NCBI RefSeq assembly: GCF_031127905.1
Contig: NZ_JARXIC010000009.1
Location: 62,001-126,000 of the forward strand
Direction of reading: 5' to 3'
DNA: 64,000 nt
From: Thalassobacterium sedimentorum
GTDB taxonomy: Bacteria; Verrucomicrobiota; Verrucomicrobiia; Opitutales; Coraliomargaritaceae
Shown: piece after piece, positions 41,586 to 50,739 of the stretch
How positions within the stretch are numbered: the first letter of the stretch is position 1
How the letters are laid out: every line of letters starts with the position of its first letter
Position numbers and translations under genes: made by a program
The notes under the pieces: model-generated
What the model was told of the DNA's origin: nothing
Databases searched by the model: none
The model's input: only the letters and a program-made list of their open reading frames with translations

Positions 41586-43463
41586 TTAGACCTCTTGTAA
41601 GTCAAAAAGACGCGCGATAGTTTGCTTGAGTGTATTTAAGCGCAGAGGCTTGCTCAAATATGCATCCATGCCGTTCTCGAGACAACGAGCCTCATCCCCA
41701 GAGAGCGCATTCGCCGTCAATGCCACAATCTTAATAGTGCGCCCGGCCTCACCAGCCTCTCCCAAACGCAAGAAACGGGTGGCCTCTAAACCATCCATCT
41801 TAGGCATTTGTAAATCCATAAATATGAGATCATAGTCCTGCTGGCGTAGTAAGTCCAGCAGCTCCTCCCCATTCTCCACGAAATCAGCCTCCCAGCCCAA
41901 ACGACGGAGCATAATCATGATAACACGTTGATTGGCCAGATTATCTTCTGCGACTGCAATTCGTAGTGGTAAACGCTCAGCCATTATATTGACCGTCTCG
42001 GAGGCTGACTCAGGCTGTGCAACTGGTTCTTGACTTACATTCGGTATCGGCGGACGTGTCTCTTTCAATGATACAATTTCAAACTGCACACGACTAAAAA
42101 AACAAGAACCTTCATCAGGTAAACTGGTCGCCCACACCTTGCCTCCCATCGCCTCACTCAGACGCTTACAAATGGCCAAGCCTAAACCCGTGCCACCGTA
42201 TTTACGAGTCGTAGAGCTATCACCCTGTGAAAAAGGCTTAAACAACTGGCCGATCTGATCGCGCGACATACCGATCCCCGTATCACGTATCTCAAACTCA
42301 AGATCCACTCGATTCGTCGTGAAATCGATATTATGGGTATAAATACTGAGCGACACTTCGCCTTTCTCAGTAAACTTAATCGCGTTTGATAGAAAATTAA
42401 TTAAGATCTGCCGCAAACGTGTCTCATCTCCACGAATCTTACGTGGCACATCCTCATCTACATTGATGACCAAGCTTAAGCCTTTTTCGGTTGCTTGCGA
42501 AAAAAACATCGAACTCAATTCGCGTATAACAGGCAAAATTGCAAAATCTCTGGATTCAAGTACCAGGTTGCCGGACTCGACTTTCGAGAAATCCAACACA
42601 TCGTTGATTAAGGACATCAACGCTTCACTGCTACTTTTTATAGTAGCCAAATAATCCTCTTGCTCTTCGTTCAGCTCAGTTTCGTTTAACATTTCAACAA
42701 AACCAATAATACCGTTGAGCGGAGTTCTAATCTCATGACTCATCGTTGCCAGGAAATCACTCTTTGCGCGGTTTGCACTATCTGCCTCATGGGCCGACTG
42801 CTTGGCCTGCTCAATAACCTGATTCAAACGCTGATTCGCCATCTCCAACTCTTTTCTGGCGCTGTCGGCATCCTCCATCATGCTAAGCGCAATTTTACGC
42901 CCCTTCTTCAATTCATTAGCTTGCTCAATCAGATCCGAATTTGCAGAAATCAACTCCTTCTCTGCTCGTTTCCAGCGTTGCTCCGTCTCCCCATGGTTAC
43001 GTGTAATTCGACGCAAGGTGTCCGAAAGTCGATCAAACTCCAAAAAATCGAATGTCTGAGGCATCAGTGCCGAGGCCCCAGTACCAATACTCGCCAGTCG
43101 ATCATTCAACAAATCCAGATTTGCCTGTAAACGCTGCACAAAATAACGAGTCGCCAGCAGCGGCACCGTGACACCAAACAACAAAATAGCCAGCGCAAGA
43201 GCCATGCTACGGAAAAACTCCTGTTGATGCGTAATGCTTCTTTCCTGACGCATAAACTCAATCTCATCGATGTGCTCGATCGGATTGAATTTAACATTGG
43301 AAACCATGACATTCAGTTCTTCCATCAACTGACCACGCTCCTCGACATAACTGGTGAATCGATCCGAAGCCATCCAGCCCACCAGCACAATAACTACCGC
43401 AATAATGGGCAAGGCGGCGTATAAATAGACCATTCTAGAAATACTACGTGTACGCTTACTCAA
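41586..43463 (-). CDS. Membrane hybrid sensor histidine kinase with receiver domain
   Basis: 625 residues. Two N-terminal membrane helices (about 11-32 and 86-108) bracket a short periplasmic part of about 55 residues, then a coiled coil (about 110-235). HisKA with phosphorylatable His in [17 protein letters not shown], HATPase motifs ([45 protein letters not shown]), and a C-terminal receiver domain ([12 protein letters not shown]; phospho-acceptor Asp in [25 protein letters not shown]; lysine in SKPLRL). There is no output domain, so it must pass phosphate on to another protein. Its start overlaps the stop of the upstream membrane PAS-like gene by 4 bp. Confidence 0.94.
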   Translation of the reverse strand: MSKRTRSISRMVYLYAALPIIAVVIVLVGWMASDRFTSYVEERGQLMEELNVMVSNVKFNPIEHIDEIEFMRQERSITHQQEFFRSMALALAILLFGVTVPLLATRYFVQRLQANLDLLNDRLASIGTGASALMPQTFDFLEFDRLSDTLRRITRNHGETEQRWKRAEKELISANSDLIEQANELKKGRKIALSMMEDADSARKELEMANQRLNQVIEQAKQSAHEADSANRAKSDFLATMSHEIRTPLNGIIGFVEMLNETELNEEQEDYLATIKSSSEALMSLINDVLDFSKVESGNLVLESRDFAILPVIRELSSMFFSQATEKGLSLVINVDEDVPRKIRGDETRLRQILINFLSNAIKFTEKGEVSLSIYTHNIDFTTNRVDLEFEIRDTGIGMSRDQIGQLFKPFSQGDSSTTRKYGGTGLGLAICKRLSEAMGGKVWATSLPDEGSCFFSRVQFEIVSLKETRPPIPNVSQEPVAQPESASETVNIMAERLPLRIAVAEDNLANQRVIMIMLRRLGWEADFVENGEELLDLLRQQDYDLIFMDLQMPKMDGLEATRFLRLGEAGEAGRTIKIVALTANALSGDEARCLENGMDAYLSKPLRLNTLKQTIARLFDLQEV

Positions 43464-44281
43464 GAAATTGCCCCCTTTCTAGAACCGGAAAAATCGTATT
43501 GAGAGACTGGCAGTTTGAGTTCACTATCATCGGAAGAGTGATCGATTTGATAGCGCAGCGGCATTCCAGCTTCACGACAAATCACATTAACCTCTTCCTT
43601 TAATTCTAGAATACGCGTTTCTCGCCGGAACATGCCTTTGCGGAAACGATCCAGGTCTTTTTGTGTCGCCTCCAGATCTGCGACTCGCTCGGCATTTTTA
43701 ACCGGCGGCACAAAAAATGCCGCTTCAACAATATGCTCCTGAGGAAAATACTCGCCGCTAATCAATGCCAGTGTTGAGAAACCATCAGCACTCTTCATCT
43801 CGACTTTAGGCTGCTTGACGGAGGAATCCCCCAGTTTAATCGCATCCACGACGGATTCCAACTTAAGCGGATTCACCCCCAGCACCTCTTCCAAGCGCAA
43901 GCCACGTAGCACAGAATCCGTCGGCATGCGCAACATCTTGATAAAACCGGGGCTGGCTTGATCTATAATTAAAGTGCCTGCATCAAAACGCACAAAACAA
44001 GCCAGAGATCGCGAATACAATCGATTCTGAGTTTCCAGATTCGATACCATTTGGAGCGACAACAAGCGATCTTTCTCTTTTACCTGTGCAATCAAGCTAC
44101 GTTCGATCCACACAAAACAAGAAATGGTGAAACCACCCAGCCCAGAAAAAACATAGGCTTCCATATGCGACACCCCAAGGACGATTAAAACCGTCGCTAT
44201 CGCTAGAAATGCAAAGACGCCAGTAGTGAATGCGATAATGAACGCACTAAATGACAATCGTTGGGAGTCGGTCGGATTCAT
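43460..44281 (-). CDS. Membrane PAS-like sensor protein coupled to the hybrid kinase
   Basis: 273 residues from the ATG at 44281 (MNPTDSQRLSFSAFIIAF); an in-frame start at 44314 is possible. Two membrane helices (about 9-31 and 37-59), a short coiled coil, then a PAS-like domain (about 85-180: YSRSLACFVRFDAGTLIIDQASPGFIKMLRMPTDSVLRGLRLEEVLG), a coiled coil (about 195-240) and a Ser/Asp-rich tail. No kinase or receiver domain is seen. The 4-bp stop/start overlap with the hybrid kinase implies stoichiometric synthesis and a likely shared signalling complex. Confidence 0.75.
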   Translation of the reverse strand: MNPTDSQRLSFSAFIIAFTTGVFAFLAIATVLIVLGVSHMEAYVFSGLGGFTISCFVWIERSLIAQVKEKDRLLSLQMVSNLETQNRLYSRSLACFVRFDAGTLIIDQASPGFIKMLRMPTDSVLRGLRLEEVLGVNPLKLESVVDAIKLGDSSVKQPKVEMKSADGFSTLALISGEYFPQEHIVEAAFFVPPVKNAERVADLEATQKDLDRFRKGMFRRETRILELKEEVNVICREAGMPLRYQIDHSSDDSELKLPVSQYDFSGSRKGAIS

Positions 44282-44380
44282 GTAATTAAGCTTACGCCTG
44301 CTGGTACAATTCACAGAAACTAGGGTCTAGCCGATATGGTGCAAGGTAAAGTGACAGTTTCAAAAAAAATGGGACCATCC

Positions 44381-45091
44381 TTAAGCGCGCGCGACCCGCA
44401 TCAATTCAGCGGCACAGGCATCTAGCTCCGCTTCATGTCGAACTCGTTGCGGATCATACAGATCTAACAAAGCCCAGAAATTCGGACCGTGATTCATTTC
44501 ACTAAGATGCGCCAACTCATGCAGAATTACATAGTCTTGTAAGGACGGTGTTAAAAGTATCAGCCGCCAGTTAAGCGATATCCCCCGGCGGGCCGAGCAA
44601 GACCCCCAACGGCTGGCTTGATCCCGCACAGACAACGTAGTGTAGTTCAGTCCAAGCCGCTTGGCATGATACGCGACTCGACAGGTCAGTGCATCTTTGG
44701 CGAAACGACGTATCAACTGTCGTATTGCAGTCTCATGAATCACCGGCAGACGCAGAACTAAGACCGCCCCCTGCTGCTCAAAACAATAATTTGGCTGCCT
44801 ACACTCACGATCTTCAATACGCAGGGCGAAGACATCTCCACTGGCCGAAATCCGCGGATGTCGCTGAAACCAACTGCTCAACGAGCACAAAGCCGGCAAC
44901 TGAGCCAACTGTGCATCCAGCCAAGTTCTGTGCTGCTCAATGAATTGAACCACTGCCCGCTGACTGACATGCCAGGGCACGGAGGCCACGACCTGGTTTT
45001 GCTGCCCTAAACTCAGTCGCAAGCGACGCGTCCCCTTACGACGACGTATTTCAACCGGCACACAATGGCCACTCGCATTCACAAAATTCAT
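44381..45091 (-). CDS. YgjP-type (DUF45, M48-like) metal-dependent hydrolase
   Basis: 236 residues. The C-terminal part carries the zincin motif VILHELAHLSEMNHGPNFWALLDLYDP (H-E-x-x-H with a downstream His) preceded by RWGSCSARRGISLNWRLILL, the signature of the YgjP/DUF45 family. The N-terminal half (VPVEIRRRKGTRRLRLSLGQQNQVVASVP) is a typical beta-rich start. It is predicted as a cytosolic zinc metalloprotein, possibly a peptidase; activity is unproven. It follows mazG by 24 bp on the minus strand. Confidence 0.88.
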   Translation of the reverse strand: MNFVNASGHCVPVEIRRRKGTRRLRLSLGQQNQVVASVPWHVSQRAVVQFIEQHRTWLDAQLAQLPALCSLSSWFQRHPRISASGDVFALRIEDRECRQPNYCFEQQGAVLVLRLPVIHETAIRQLIRRFAKDALTCRVAYHAKRLGLNYTTLSVRDQASRWGSCSARRGISLNWRLILLTPSLQDYVILHELAHLSEMNHGPNFWALLDLYDPQRVRHEAELDACAAELMRVARA

Positions 45092-45115
45092 AGTGAATCA
45101 CAAACCTTCCGAGCT

Positions 45116-45769
45116 CTAAATCTGCTCTAATGTGTCCACCACCTCTTGCGTATAGCGACGCAGGGCTGACTCTGGGTCAATCCCACGTCCACGGCAGGCG
45201 GCCGCAATTTCAAATAATTGCTTCCCAAGCTGAGCTGCATCCAAATCTTCGGCTGTGCGTGCGATAGCCACTTCATCAATGACCCCGCCAGCCGGCATCG
45301 CTTGTTTCTGAATCTGCTTGTACACATCCTTTGCAAACATCAATGCTGGCAGCTGCTGGGGCAGATCTTTAAATTTCCCCTGCTGAGCCGGCCCACGCTT
45401 ACGCTCACCCGCTTTAATTTGATCCCATTGCACCAAAACCGCTTCAGAGGAATTCAAATCTCCCTGGCCAAACACATGCGGGTGACGTCGCACTAATTTA
45501 GCATCCACTTCACGGCAAACACTCTCAAAATCAAAATGCCCAGCCTCTTGAGCCATTTGAGCGTGCATCACCACCTGCAGTAAAACATCGCCCAACTCTT
45601 CTTCCATGTGGTCCATATCCAAACGATCAATCGTCTGCAACAACTCACAGCACTCATCAATCAAACATTCAGCAATGGATTGATGGTCTTGCTCAATATC
45701 CCACGGACACCCGGTTTCGGGCTCACGCAAGGCAGCGACCGTTTTAATTAAATCTTCTATGGCACTCAT
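45116..45769 (-). CDS. mazG: Nucleoside triphosphate pyrophosphohydrolase MazG
   Basis: 217 residues from the ATG at 45769 (MSAIEDLIKTVAALR); the frame extends 11 codons upstream. Both MazG helical repeats are visible: GCPWDIEQDHQSIAECLIDECCELLQTIDRLD with the metal-binding EExxE/EExxD-type acidic cluster (MDHMEEELGDVLLQVVMHAQMAQE), then VRRHPHVFG, and a second, less acidic repeat near the C terminus. It hydrolyses NTPs, removing damaged nucleotides or lowering alarmone precursors. It lies between an Spx/ArsC-like gene and the YgjP-type gene. Confidence 0.93.
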   Translation of the reverse strand: MSAIEDLIKTVAALREPETGCPWDIEQDHQSIAECLIDECCELLQTIDRLDMDHMEEELGDVLLQVVMHAQMAQEAGHFDFESVCREVDAKLVRRHPHVFGQGDLNSSEAVLVQWDQIKAGERKRGPAQQGKFKDLPQQLPALMFAKDVYKQIQKQAMPAGGVIDEVAIARTAEDLDAAQLGKQLFEIAAACRGRGIDPESALRRYTQEVVDTLEQI

Positions 45770-45803
45770 CATCTTTAATTTATATAATTCGCAACAAACC
45801 ACG

Positions 45804-46154
45804 CTAGAGCAGCGTATCAGCCCAAACTGCCTCCTTAAAACCGACTAAACCATAGCCCTCACCGATAAGAAATGGGCGCTTCACTAGATTGCCACGCTGA
45901 CTAAGAATCTCAATTGCCTCAGCCGTCGCCATTGTAGGCAGTTTATCCTTCATATTCAACTCGCGATAATCACCTCCCGCAGTGTTGAATAATTTACGTA
46001 AATCATCGGCTTGATACCCTAGCATTTGCTCCAGTTCTGCCCGAGTGGGCGGCGTCTCACGTATCGGCAATTCTTCGCAAGCAATCTCTTGAGCCTTCAA
46101 CCACTGAATCGCTTTTTTGCAAGTGCCACAGTTTTTATATGTGTAAATTTTCAT
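45804..46154 (-). CDS. Spx/MgsR/ArsC-family thioredoxin-fold protein
   Basis: 116 residues. The N terminus MKIYTYKNCGTCKKAIQWL has a CxxC redox pair. LPIRETPPTRAELEQML and GNLVKRPFLIGEG match the ArsC/Spx/YffB family. In Gram-positives Spx binds RNA polymerase; in others YffB-like proteins are reductase-like of unknown role. No arsenic genes are near, so arsenate reductase is not favoured. It sits between the GreA/B-like gene and mazG. Confidence 0.86.
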   Translation of the reverse strand: MKIYTYKNCGTCKKAIQWLKAQEIACEELPIRETPPTRAELEQMLGYQADDLRKLFNTAGGDYRELNMKDKLPTMATAEAIEILSQRGNLVKRPFLIGEGYGLVGFKEAVWADTLL

Positions 46155-46178
46155 AGCACCCAGAGGATGGATACAGAA

Positions 46179-46649
46179 TCACTCCACCGTCAAGACCTGC
46201 CCGACTGAACCATTTGGCAAACGAAAAGTATCCCCCGCCTTGCGCCCCAGTAAGCGTCCAGCCAAAGGAGACTGCGCGGTAATCACGGTCACCTCATACG
46301 AATCCATCGAAATCGTTTGCCCCCCCGCAGTGCCTGCAAAGAAGAAGTGCTCAACAGACTCTCCCAGATCACAGCTAAAGAGTGCGCCAAAGGCAATTTG
46401 AGTATTTGGCTTCAGGAGATCCTCCCGCTCGGACTGGAGTTCCTCAATCGCATCTGCCCACTGACGCGCCTGCGAAGCCTGGCCAGCGGCCAGATACGAT
46501 GCCTCTAGCCCCTGCGTATCCCACTGTGACTCAGCACGTGATTCTTCATTCGTCGCATACTCGGCTGCATCTTTAGAAGCATTGACAGCGTGAAGCGCTT
46601 CTTCGCGAAGCGTAGCGAGCAGACATTGAAAAAATTTAGCTTTATTCAT
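46179..46649 (-). CDS. GreA/GreB-like transcription elongation factor
   Basis: 156 residues. The C-terminal 80 residues resemble the GreA/B C-terminal FKBP-like domain (IAFGALFSCDLGESVEHFFFAGTAGGQTI ... AQSPLAGRLLGRKAGDTFRLPNGSVGQVLTVE; compare the SPxxxALxGKxxGD motif of GreA). The N-terminal half is probably a helical coiled coil (ASYLAAGQASQARQWADAIEELQSE), but the classic DLxENAEY tip is not preserved exactly. It may be a Gre-family paralogue that binds the polymerase secondary channel. First gene of a minus-strand group running through Spx/ArsC-like, mazG and YgjP-type genes. Confidence 0.75.
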   Translation of the reverse strand: MNKAKFFQCLLATLREEALHAVNASKDAAEYATNEESRAESQWDTQGLEASYLAAGQASQARQWADAIEELQSEREDLLKPNTQIAFGALFSCDLGESVEHFFFAGTAGGQTISMDSYEVTVITAQSPLAGRLLGRKAGDTFRLPNGSVGQVLTVE

Positions 46650-46771
46650 GGGTAGAGGAAACGGGTACAGCAGCCTTGAGATTCAGCCACAATAAACAAT
46701 TCTATTCAATCCGAATATCGCTAGGCTAATTTTCCATTCAGCTCCCAGCTCCCAAGTCGCCGGGCGCACAC

Positions 46772-46798
46772 AAAAAAACCCGCCTTTACAGGCGGGTT
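46772..46798 (-). terminator. Intrinsic terminator after rpmG
   Basis: On the minus strand AACCCGCC and GGCGGGTT form an 8-bp perfect stem with a 6-nt loop followed by TTTTT. It is 43 bp past the rpmG stop. Confidence 0.9.
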
Positions 46799-46840
46799 GT
46801 ATTCAAGGCATGTGATACGCCCCCATAAAAAGTAATTGAA

Positions 46841-47011
46841 TTACCCTTTAATTTCGCGGTGCAAAGTGTGGCGACGAAGAAACTTATTATACTTCTTCTT
46901 TTCGACACGGTCAGGCTGCTGCTTCTTGTCACGTGTGGACATATAGCGTGAAACAGGTTTCCCCTCGGCGCGGGCTTCGGTGCATTCTAAGATGATGTGC
47001 TCTCTGGGCAT
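46841..47011 (-). CDS. rpmG: 50S ribosomal protein bL33
   Basis: 56 residues from the ATG at 47011 ([26 protein letters not shown]). The pattern [12 protein letters not shown]...[34 protein letters not shown] is bL33. It has a single Cys in the usual CxxC region, so it is the zinc-free type. It ends before the intrinsic terminator at 46772 and is followed by the convergently spaced GreA/B-like operon on the same strand. Confidence 0.94.
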   Translation of the reverse strand: MPREHIILECTEARAEGKPVSRYMSTRDKKQQPDRVEKKKYNKFLRRHTLHREIKG

Positions 47012-47114
47012 GGCTAAACTTTTGTTGATGGTTTTGGAAAAAGCAGCGGAAAGTAGGTGCTTCTCTCCACGAAGCAACCCTTTTTTCCAGCTATTTCACG
47101 CAAATAATCAGCCG

Positions 47115-48050
47115 CTACTCTGCTGAGAGTAGTTGATCAAAGTATTCGATAGTCGGTTTGAGGCCATCCTCAAGCGAATACTTCGGCTCCCAGCCCAGCA
47201 CTTTGCGAGCCTGCGTAATATCTGGCTGTCGCTGTTTTGGGTCGTCCGATGGCAGCGCTTCGTGGATAATTTTAGACTGACTTCCAGTCATTTGAATCAC
47301 CTTCTCAGCAAGTTCCAGGATAGTGAACTCCCCGGGGTTTCCCATATTGATCGGGCCAATTGCCTCGTCCTGGTTCATCAGTTTCACAAAACCATCAATC
47401 AGATCATCACAGTAACAAAATGAGCGCGTCTGCTGACCAGCTCCATATACTGTAATGTCACGCCCCTGCAAAGCTTGCACGATAAAATTCGAGACCACCC
47501 GACCATCGTCGGGACACATATTGGGCCCATAAGTGTTAAAGATACGAACAATACGGACATCCACCCCATTCTGACGATGGTAATCCATAAAGAGCGTTTC
47601 TGCGCAACGCTTGCCCTCGTCATAACAGGAACGGATACCGATGGGGTTAACATTCCCCCAGTAGCCTTCGGTTTGAGGATGTACAGAGGGGTCGCCATAG
47701 ACTTCAGAAGTCGATGCCTGAAAGACACGCGCATTAACACGCTTGCCCAAGCCCAGACAGTTTATGGCCCCCATCACAGAGGTCTTGATCGTCTTAATCG
47801 CATTATACTGATAATGAACGGGCGAAGCCGGACAGGCCAAATTATAAATTTGATCACACTCGACCTTAAAGGGATCGGTCACATCATGACGAATCAGCTC
47901 GAAATCTGAATGATCCATTAAAGGAAGTATATTGCGCTTACGTCCGGTAAAGAAATTATCCATACAAATAACTTCGTGGCCTTCATTCAGTAGGCGCTGC
48001 GATAAATGACTACCAAGGAATCCGGCACCGCCGGTAATGAGTATACGCAT
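47115..48050 (-). CDS. UDP-glucuronate decarboxylase/UDP-xylose synthase-like SDR
   Basis: 311 residues from the ATG at 48050 ([20 protein letters not shown]); the frame extends upstream without family similarity. [10 protein letters not shown] is the NAD-binding motif, [12 protein letters not shown] carries the catalytic Ser, and [14 protein letters not shown] is the YxxxK site with the RS(C)YDEGKR form diagnostic for UDP-xylose synthases. [10 protein letters not shown] and [13 protein letters not shown] also fit. It decarboxylates UDP-glucuronate to UDP-xylose for surface polysaccharide or lipopolysaccharide. It stands alone, without an adjacent polysaccharide cluster. Confidence 0.93.
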   Translation of the reverse strand: MRILITGGAGFLGSHLSQRLLNEGHEVICMDNFFTGRKRNILPLMDHSDFELIRHDVTDPFKVECDQIYNLACPASPVHYQYNAIKTIKTSVMGAINCLGLGKRVNARVFQASTSEVYGDPSVHPQTEGYWGNVNPIGIRSCYDEGKRCAETLFMDYHRQNGVDVRIVRIFNTYGPNMCPDDGRVVSNFIVQALQGRDITVYGAGQQTRSFCYCDDLIDGFVKLMNQDEAIGPINMGNPGEFTILELAEKVIQMTGSQSKIIHEALPSDDPKQRQPDITQARKVLGWEPKYSLEDGLKPTIEYFDQLLSAE

Positions 48051-48132
48051 AAAATTTAAAACAGGTTGTGATTTATAAAAAAAGCGACAGTAGTCCAAAG
48101 CCGCAATATGAAAACCCCAAAGTCAACTCAGT

Positions 48133-48151
48133 GTAAAGTCCTGCACTTTAC
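48133..48151. promoter_or_regulatory. Short inverted repeat in the region upstream of the nuclease-helicase gene
   Basis: GTAAAGT and ACTTTAC flank a 5-nt spacer (CCTGC), 72 bp before the helicase start and 82 bp before the divergent UDP-xylose synthase gene. It could be an operator or a hairpin; no further support. Confidence 0.35.
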
Positions 48152-48223
48152 TGTGGTTGCTCCTACTCTCCACAACGGCAAATACAGTCACCGCAACTAC
48201 AAACAACCCAACTCAAGCAATTA

Positions 48224-50554
48224 ATGCAGATCGATCCAATGCAACGGAGCGTGCGATTGAGCGTGCGTGAATTAGCCGTATTTCGCAATCAACCGGAATC
48301 ACGTGGACATGGCCACAGCCCTTGGCGCGCAACGGTCGGGCAACAATGGCACAAAAGCGCAGAGGCACTCACACATGCGGACAATGCAAAGGCACGCTTC
48401 GAAGTCACAGTCAGCGCTGACTGGCGACAACGCGATTGGCTCTTCCAGCTCACTGGTCGCATCGACCAACTGATCCCCACGGCCGATGGCTGGCACATCA
48501 GAGAAGTCAAAACGATCCGCAGTGCCCTACCAGCCTCCGATGAGCAACTGATTAAAAACTATCCAGAGTATTTTGCTCAAGCCGCTATTTATTTAGCCAT
48601 GCTGCAAGTACTGCCCGATTACAGCGAACAAGCAATCACAGCCGAGGTTCAATTCATCAATATTGAAAATGGAGCGCAACAGTCAGTTCCATTACAGGCC
48701 CAAGAGAATCGACTATTCGTTCACCAGTTAGAACAAATACTGCCCTTTTTAGACGAACGCCGTAGCAGTCTTCAGCGCCTGCGAAATTCACAAATCACAT
48801 CTGCGTTTACCACACTGCGTCCGGGGCAAGCGAAACTTTTTACCACCCTGCATGAGGCCGCACTACAAGCACGTGTGGTACTGACTCAGGCTCCCACTGG
48901 CTTTGGCAAAACCGGAATAATCTTACAACATGCCCTCCAACACATGCAGGATGGCCTCTATGATCGTTGCATCTACTTAAGCAGCAAATCCACAGGGCAA
49001 CTAGAAACGATTCGACAGCTAAAACAAATGATCGGCCATGGAATACGTTTCATTCAAATGCGTAATCGTAGTGAGCATCAGATCGATAGCGAACGACATC
49101 GTTGCTCCGGTGACGAGCCTTGCAATGCCGAAATAGACACAATCTGGCAGGATGCCGAAATCAATTTCGCAGAGTTATTTCAAGATGGCACGCTCACACT
49201 AGCACGCGCTAAAGAAATTGGCTCTGAGACAGGTATCTGTCCCTACACATTAACTAAAGCCTGTCTCCCCTTCGCTGAAATTTGGATCGGTGACAGCAAT
49301 TATGTATTTTCCCCCAAGAGCCAGTCTGTGTTCCTACAGACATTGAGTTTCGATCCAGCGCGCACTCTATTAATCGTCGATGAAGCCCATAATCTCCCTG
49401 ATCGCACTGCAGACAGTCTCAGTATCGAACTCAGTAGCGCCGACCTATTGTTTGCCATTGAGGAACTTCGAGCACACGGCGCGCCACGACGCCTAATCGC
49501 CACTGCAAATGAACTCTGTCGCTGGCTCGACAGCTTAAACCCGCAACAAGCACTCTCCGGCAATCAGCTTTACATGGGGCAGGACCTCTGCGAGGACTTC
49601 ACCCAACAGCTCAAGCTAAGTAGTTTCGACTACCAAGCCACCGCGTCATTTGCCATTCAACTGATCTGGTCGATCCCCAAGCTGGCCGACAGTTTCACAA
49701 CTCCCGGCAATCAATTTCTTCATTGGGCCCCACGAGCAGCCACCTTGTGTGCCACCTGCCTAAATGCCAGCGACTGGATCGCTGAGTGCCTTCGCCCTTT
49801 TGGAGGCACTGTAATGATGTCAGCCACGCTTGCTCCTTTCGATCACTTTCGCTTAAGCTGTGGCTTAGCAACCGCATCAGTGACAATCGCTCAGGCAGAT
49901 GCCCCCTGGCGTGACGGCGCCTATGATGTCGCAATCGACTGCCGCGTGGATACTCGCCTACGCACGCGTGAACGCTATTACGAAACCACCGCTCGCACCA
50001 TTGCGCAACTATGCCATCATCATGCAGGAGAAGCCATAGTCGTATTCTTCGCCTCCTACCAGTACGCCATCAATGTACAAGCCTATCTCGAAGCACTGGC
50101 ACCAGAGTTGCGTGCACAGCGACAACCACGCGGTGGCGACCTTTCGCAACAATCCACATTTATAGACGAGTGCCTATTAACCGCCGACGCCTTATTTCTG
50201 ATTTTAGGCAGCAGCTTCGCAGAAGGAATCGATCAACTCGGCGGGCGTGTGCGTCAAATTATGATAGTCGGCCCTGCTCTACCAGAGGTGAACCTCATTC
50301 AGAAAACCCGTATCGAACACTATGAAGGGTACTCGCGGGAGGATGCCTTTCGCGACATATACATACGCCCTGCCATGCGCCGCATTCATCAGGCACTAGG
50401 CCGCATTGTTCGCGCTCCAGGCCAATCTGCCCGTGTATTACTGCACTGTAAACGTTTTGCAGAAACTGCTTATTTGAATGAATTGGCCCCAGAATATCAT
50501 AGTGAACACATGATAAAGAGCGATGAAGCCCTCTTGAAATGGTTAGAATCCTAA
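48224..50554 (+). CDS. RecB-like nuclease fused to an XPD/DinG-like Fe-S helicase
   Basis: 776 residues. Residues about 60-150 have the RecB/Cas4-type nuclease pattern: GRIDQLIPT (Asp), IREVKTI (Glu-x-Lys) and QAAIYLAML (the Q-x3-Y motif). From about residue 210 it is a superfamily 2 XPD/DinG-like helicase: LTQAPTGFGKTGIIL (Walker A), four cysteines placed as in the XPD Fe-S domain (RCSGDEPCNAEI and TGICPYTLTKAC), LLIVDEAHNLPDR (DEAH), VMMSATLAPFDHF, and motif VI-like RRIHQALGRIVRAPGQ. Such enzymes act in DNA repair, possibly processing 5' or flap structures. A hairpin of 10 bp spans the stop codon. Confidence 0.85.
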   Translation: MQIDPMQRSVRLSVRELAVFRNQPESRGHGHSPWRATVGQQWHKSAEALTHADNAKARFEVTVSADWRQRDWLFQLTGRIDQLIPTADGWHIREVKTIRSALPASDEQLIKNYPEYFAQAAIYLAMLQVLPDYSEQAITAEVQFINIENGAQQSVPLQAQENRLFVHQLEQILPFLDERRSSLQRLRNSQITSAFTTLRPGQAKLFTTLHEAALQARVVLTQAPTGFGKTGIILQHALQHMQDGLYDRCIYLSSKSTGQLETIRQLKQMIGHGIRFIQMRNRSEHQIDSERHRCSGDEPCNAEIDTIWQDAEINFAELFQDGTLTLARAKEIGSETGICPYTLTKACLPFAEIWIGDSNYVFSPKSQSVFLQTLSFDPARTLLIVDEAHNLPDRTADSLSIELSSADLLFAIEELRAHGAPRRLIATANELCRWLDSLNPQQALSGNQLYMGQDLCEDFTQQLKLSSFDYQATASFAIQLIWSIPKLADSFTTPGNQFLHWAPRAATLCATCLNASDWIAECLRPFGGTVMMSATLAPFDHFRLSCGLATASVTIAQADAPWRDGAYDVAIDCRVDTRLRTRERYYETTARTIAQLCHHHAGEAIVVFFASYQYAINVQAYLEALAPELRAQRQPRGGDLSQQSTFIDECLLTADALFLILGSSFAEGIDQLGGRVRQIMIVGPALPEVNLIQKTRIEHYEGYSREDAFRDIYIRPAMRRIHQALGRIVRAPGQSARVLLHCKRFAETAYLNELAPEYHSEHMIKSDEALLKWLES

Positions 50555-50576
50555 ATTAGGCAATAAGCCTAATTTA
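50552..50576. other. 10-bp hairpin overlapping the helicase stop codon
   Basis: TAAATTAGGC and GCCTAATTTA are perfect inverted repeats with an AATAA loop; the stop codon is the first part of the left arm. There is no T tract, so it may be a factor-dependent or RNA-stability element. Confidence 0.5.
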
Positions 50577-50710
50577 AGCGCGAAGAACTAACTCTCTGGT
50601 AAAACTGCAAACAGTGATTTGCAAAAAGTGAATTTGTTTGTAATTGTGAATTCACTAAGTAAATTAAACCGTTGGAAACCATTCCATCGACAGTTGGTTT
50701 AGTTTTCTTA

Positions 50711-50726
50711 CACACACACACACACA
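50711..50726 (+). repeat. (CA)8 microsatellite in the leader of the AP2 gene
   Basis: Eight CA units lie 13-28 nt before the ATG of the AP2-domain gene, where a ribosome site would normally be; an AT-rich TAAAATAAATATA follows. No Shine-Dalgarno is visible. Confidence 0.9.
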
Positions 50727-50739
50727 TAAAATAAATATA

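Noticed and set aside
41563-41591. Two TATTAGACC direct repeats 20 bp apart near the kinase stop
   Set aside because: Short, AT-rich and partly within a stop codon region; too weak to call a feature.
45804-46154. Arsenate reductase
   Set aside because: The ArsC fold is shared with Spx/YffB, and no arsenic genes are near.
47045-47092. Hairpin followed by CTTTTTT upstream of rpmG on the plus strand
   Set aside because: The orientation is opposite to the flanking minus-strand genes and the stem has a bulge, so it is not called a terminator.
50711-50726. CA repeat as part of a CRISPR or a long tandem array
   Set aside because: It is a single 16-nt microsatellite with no spacers.
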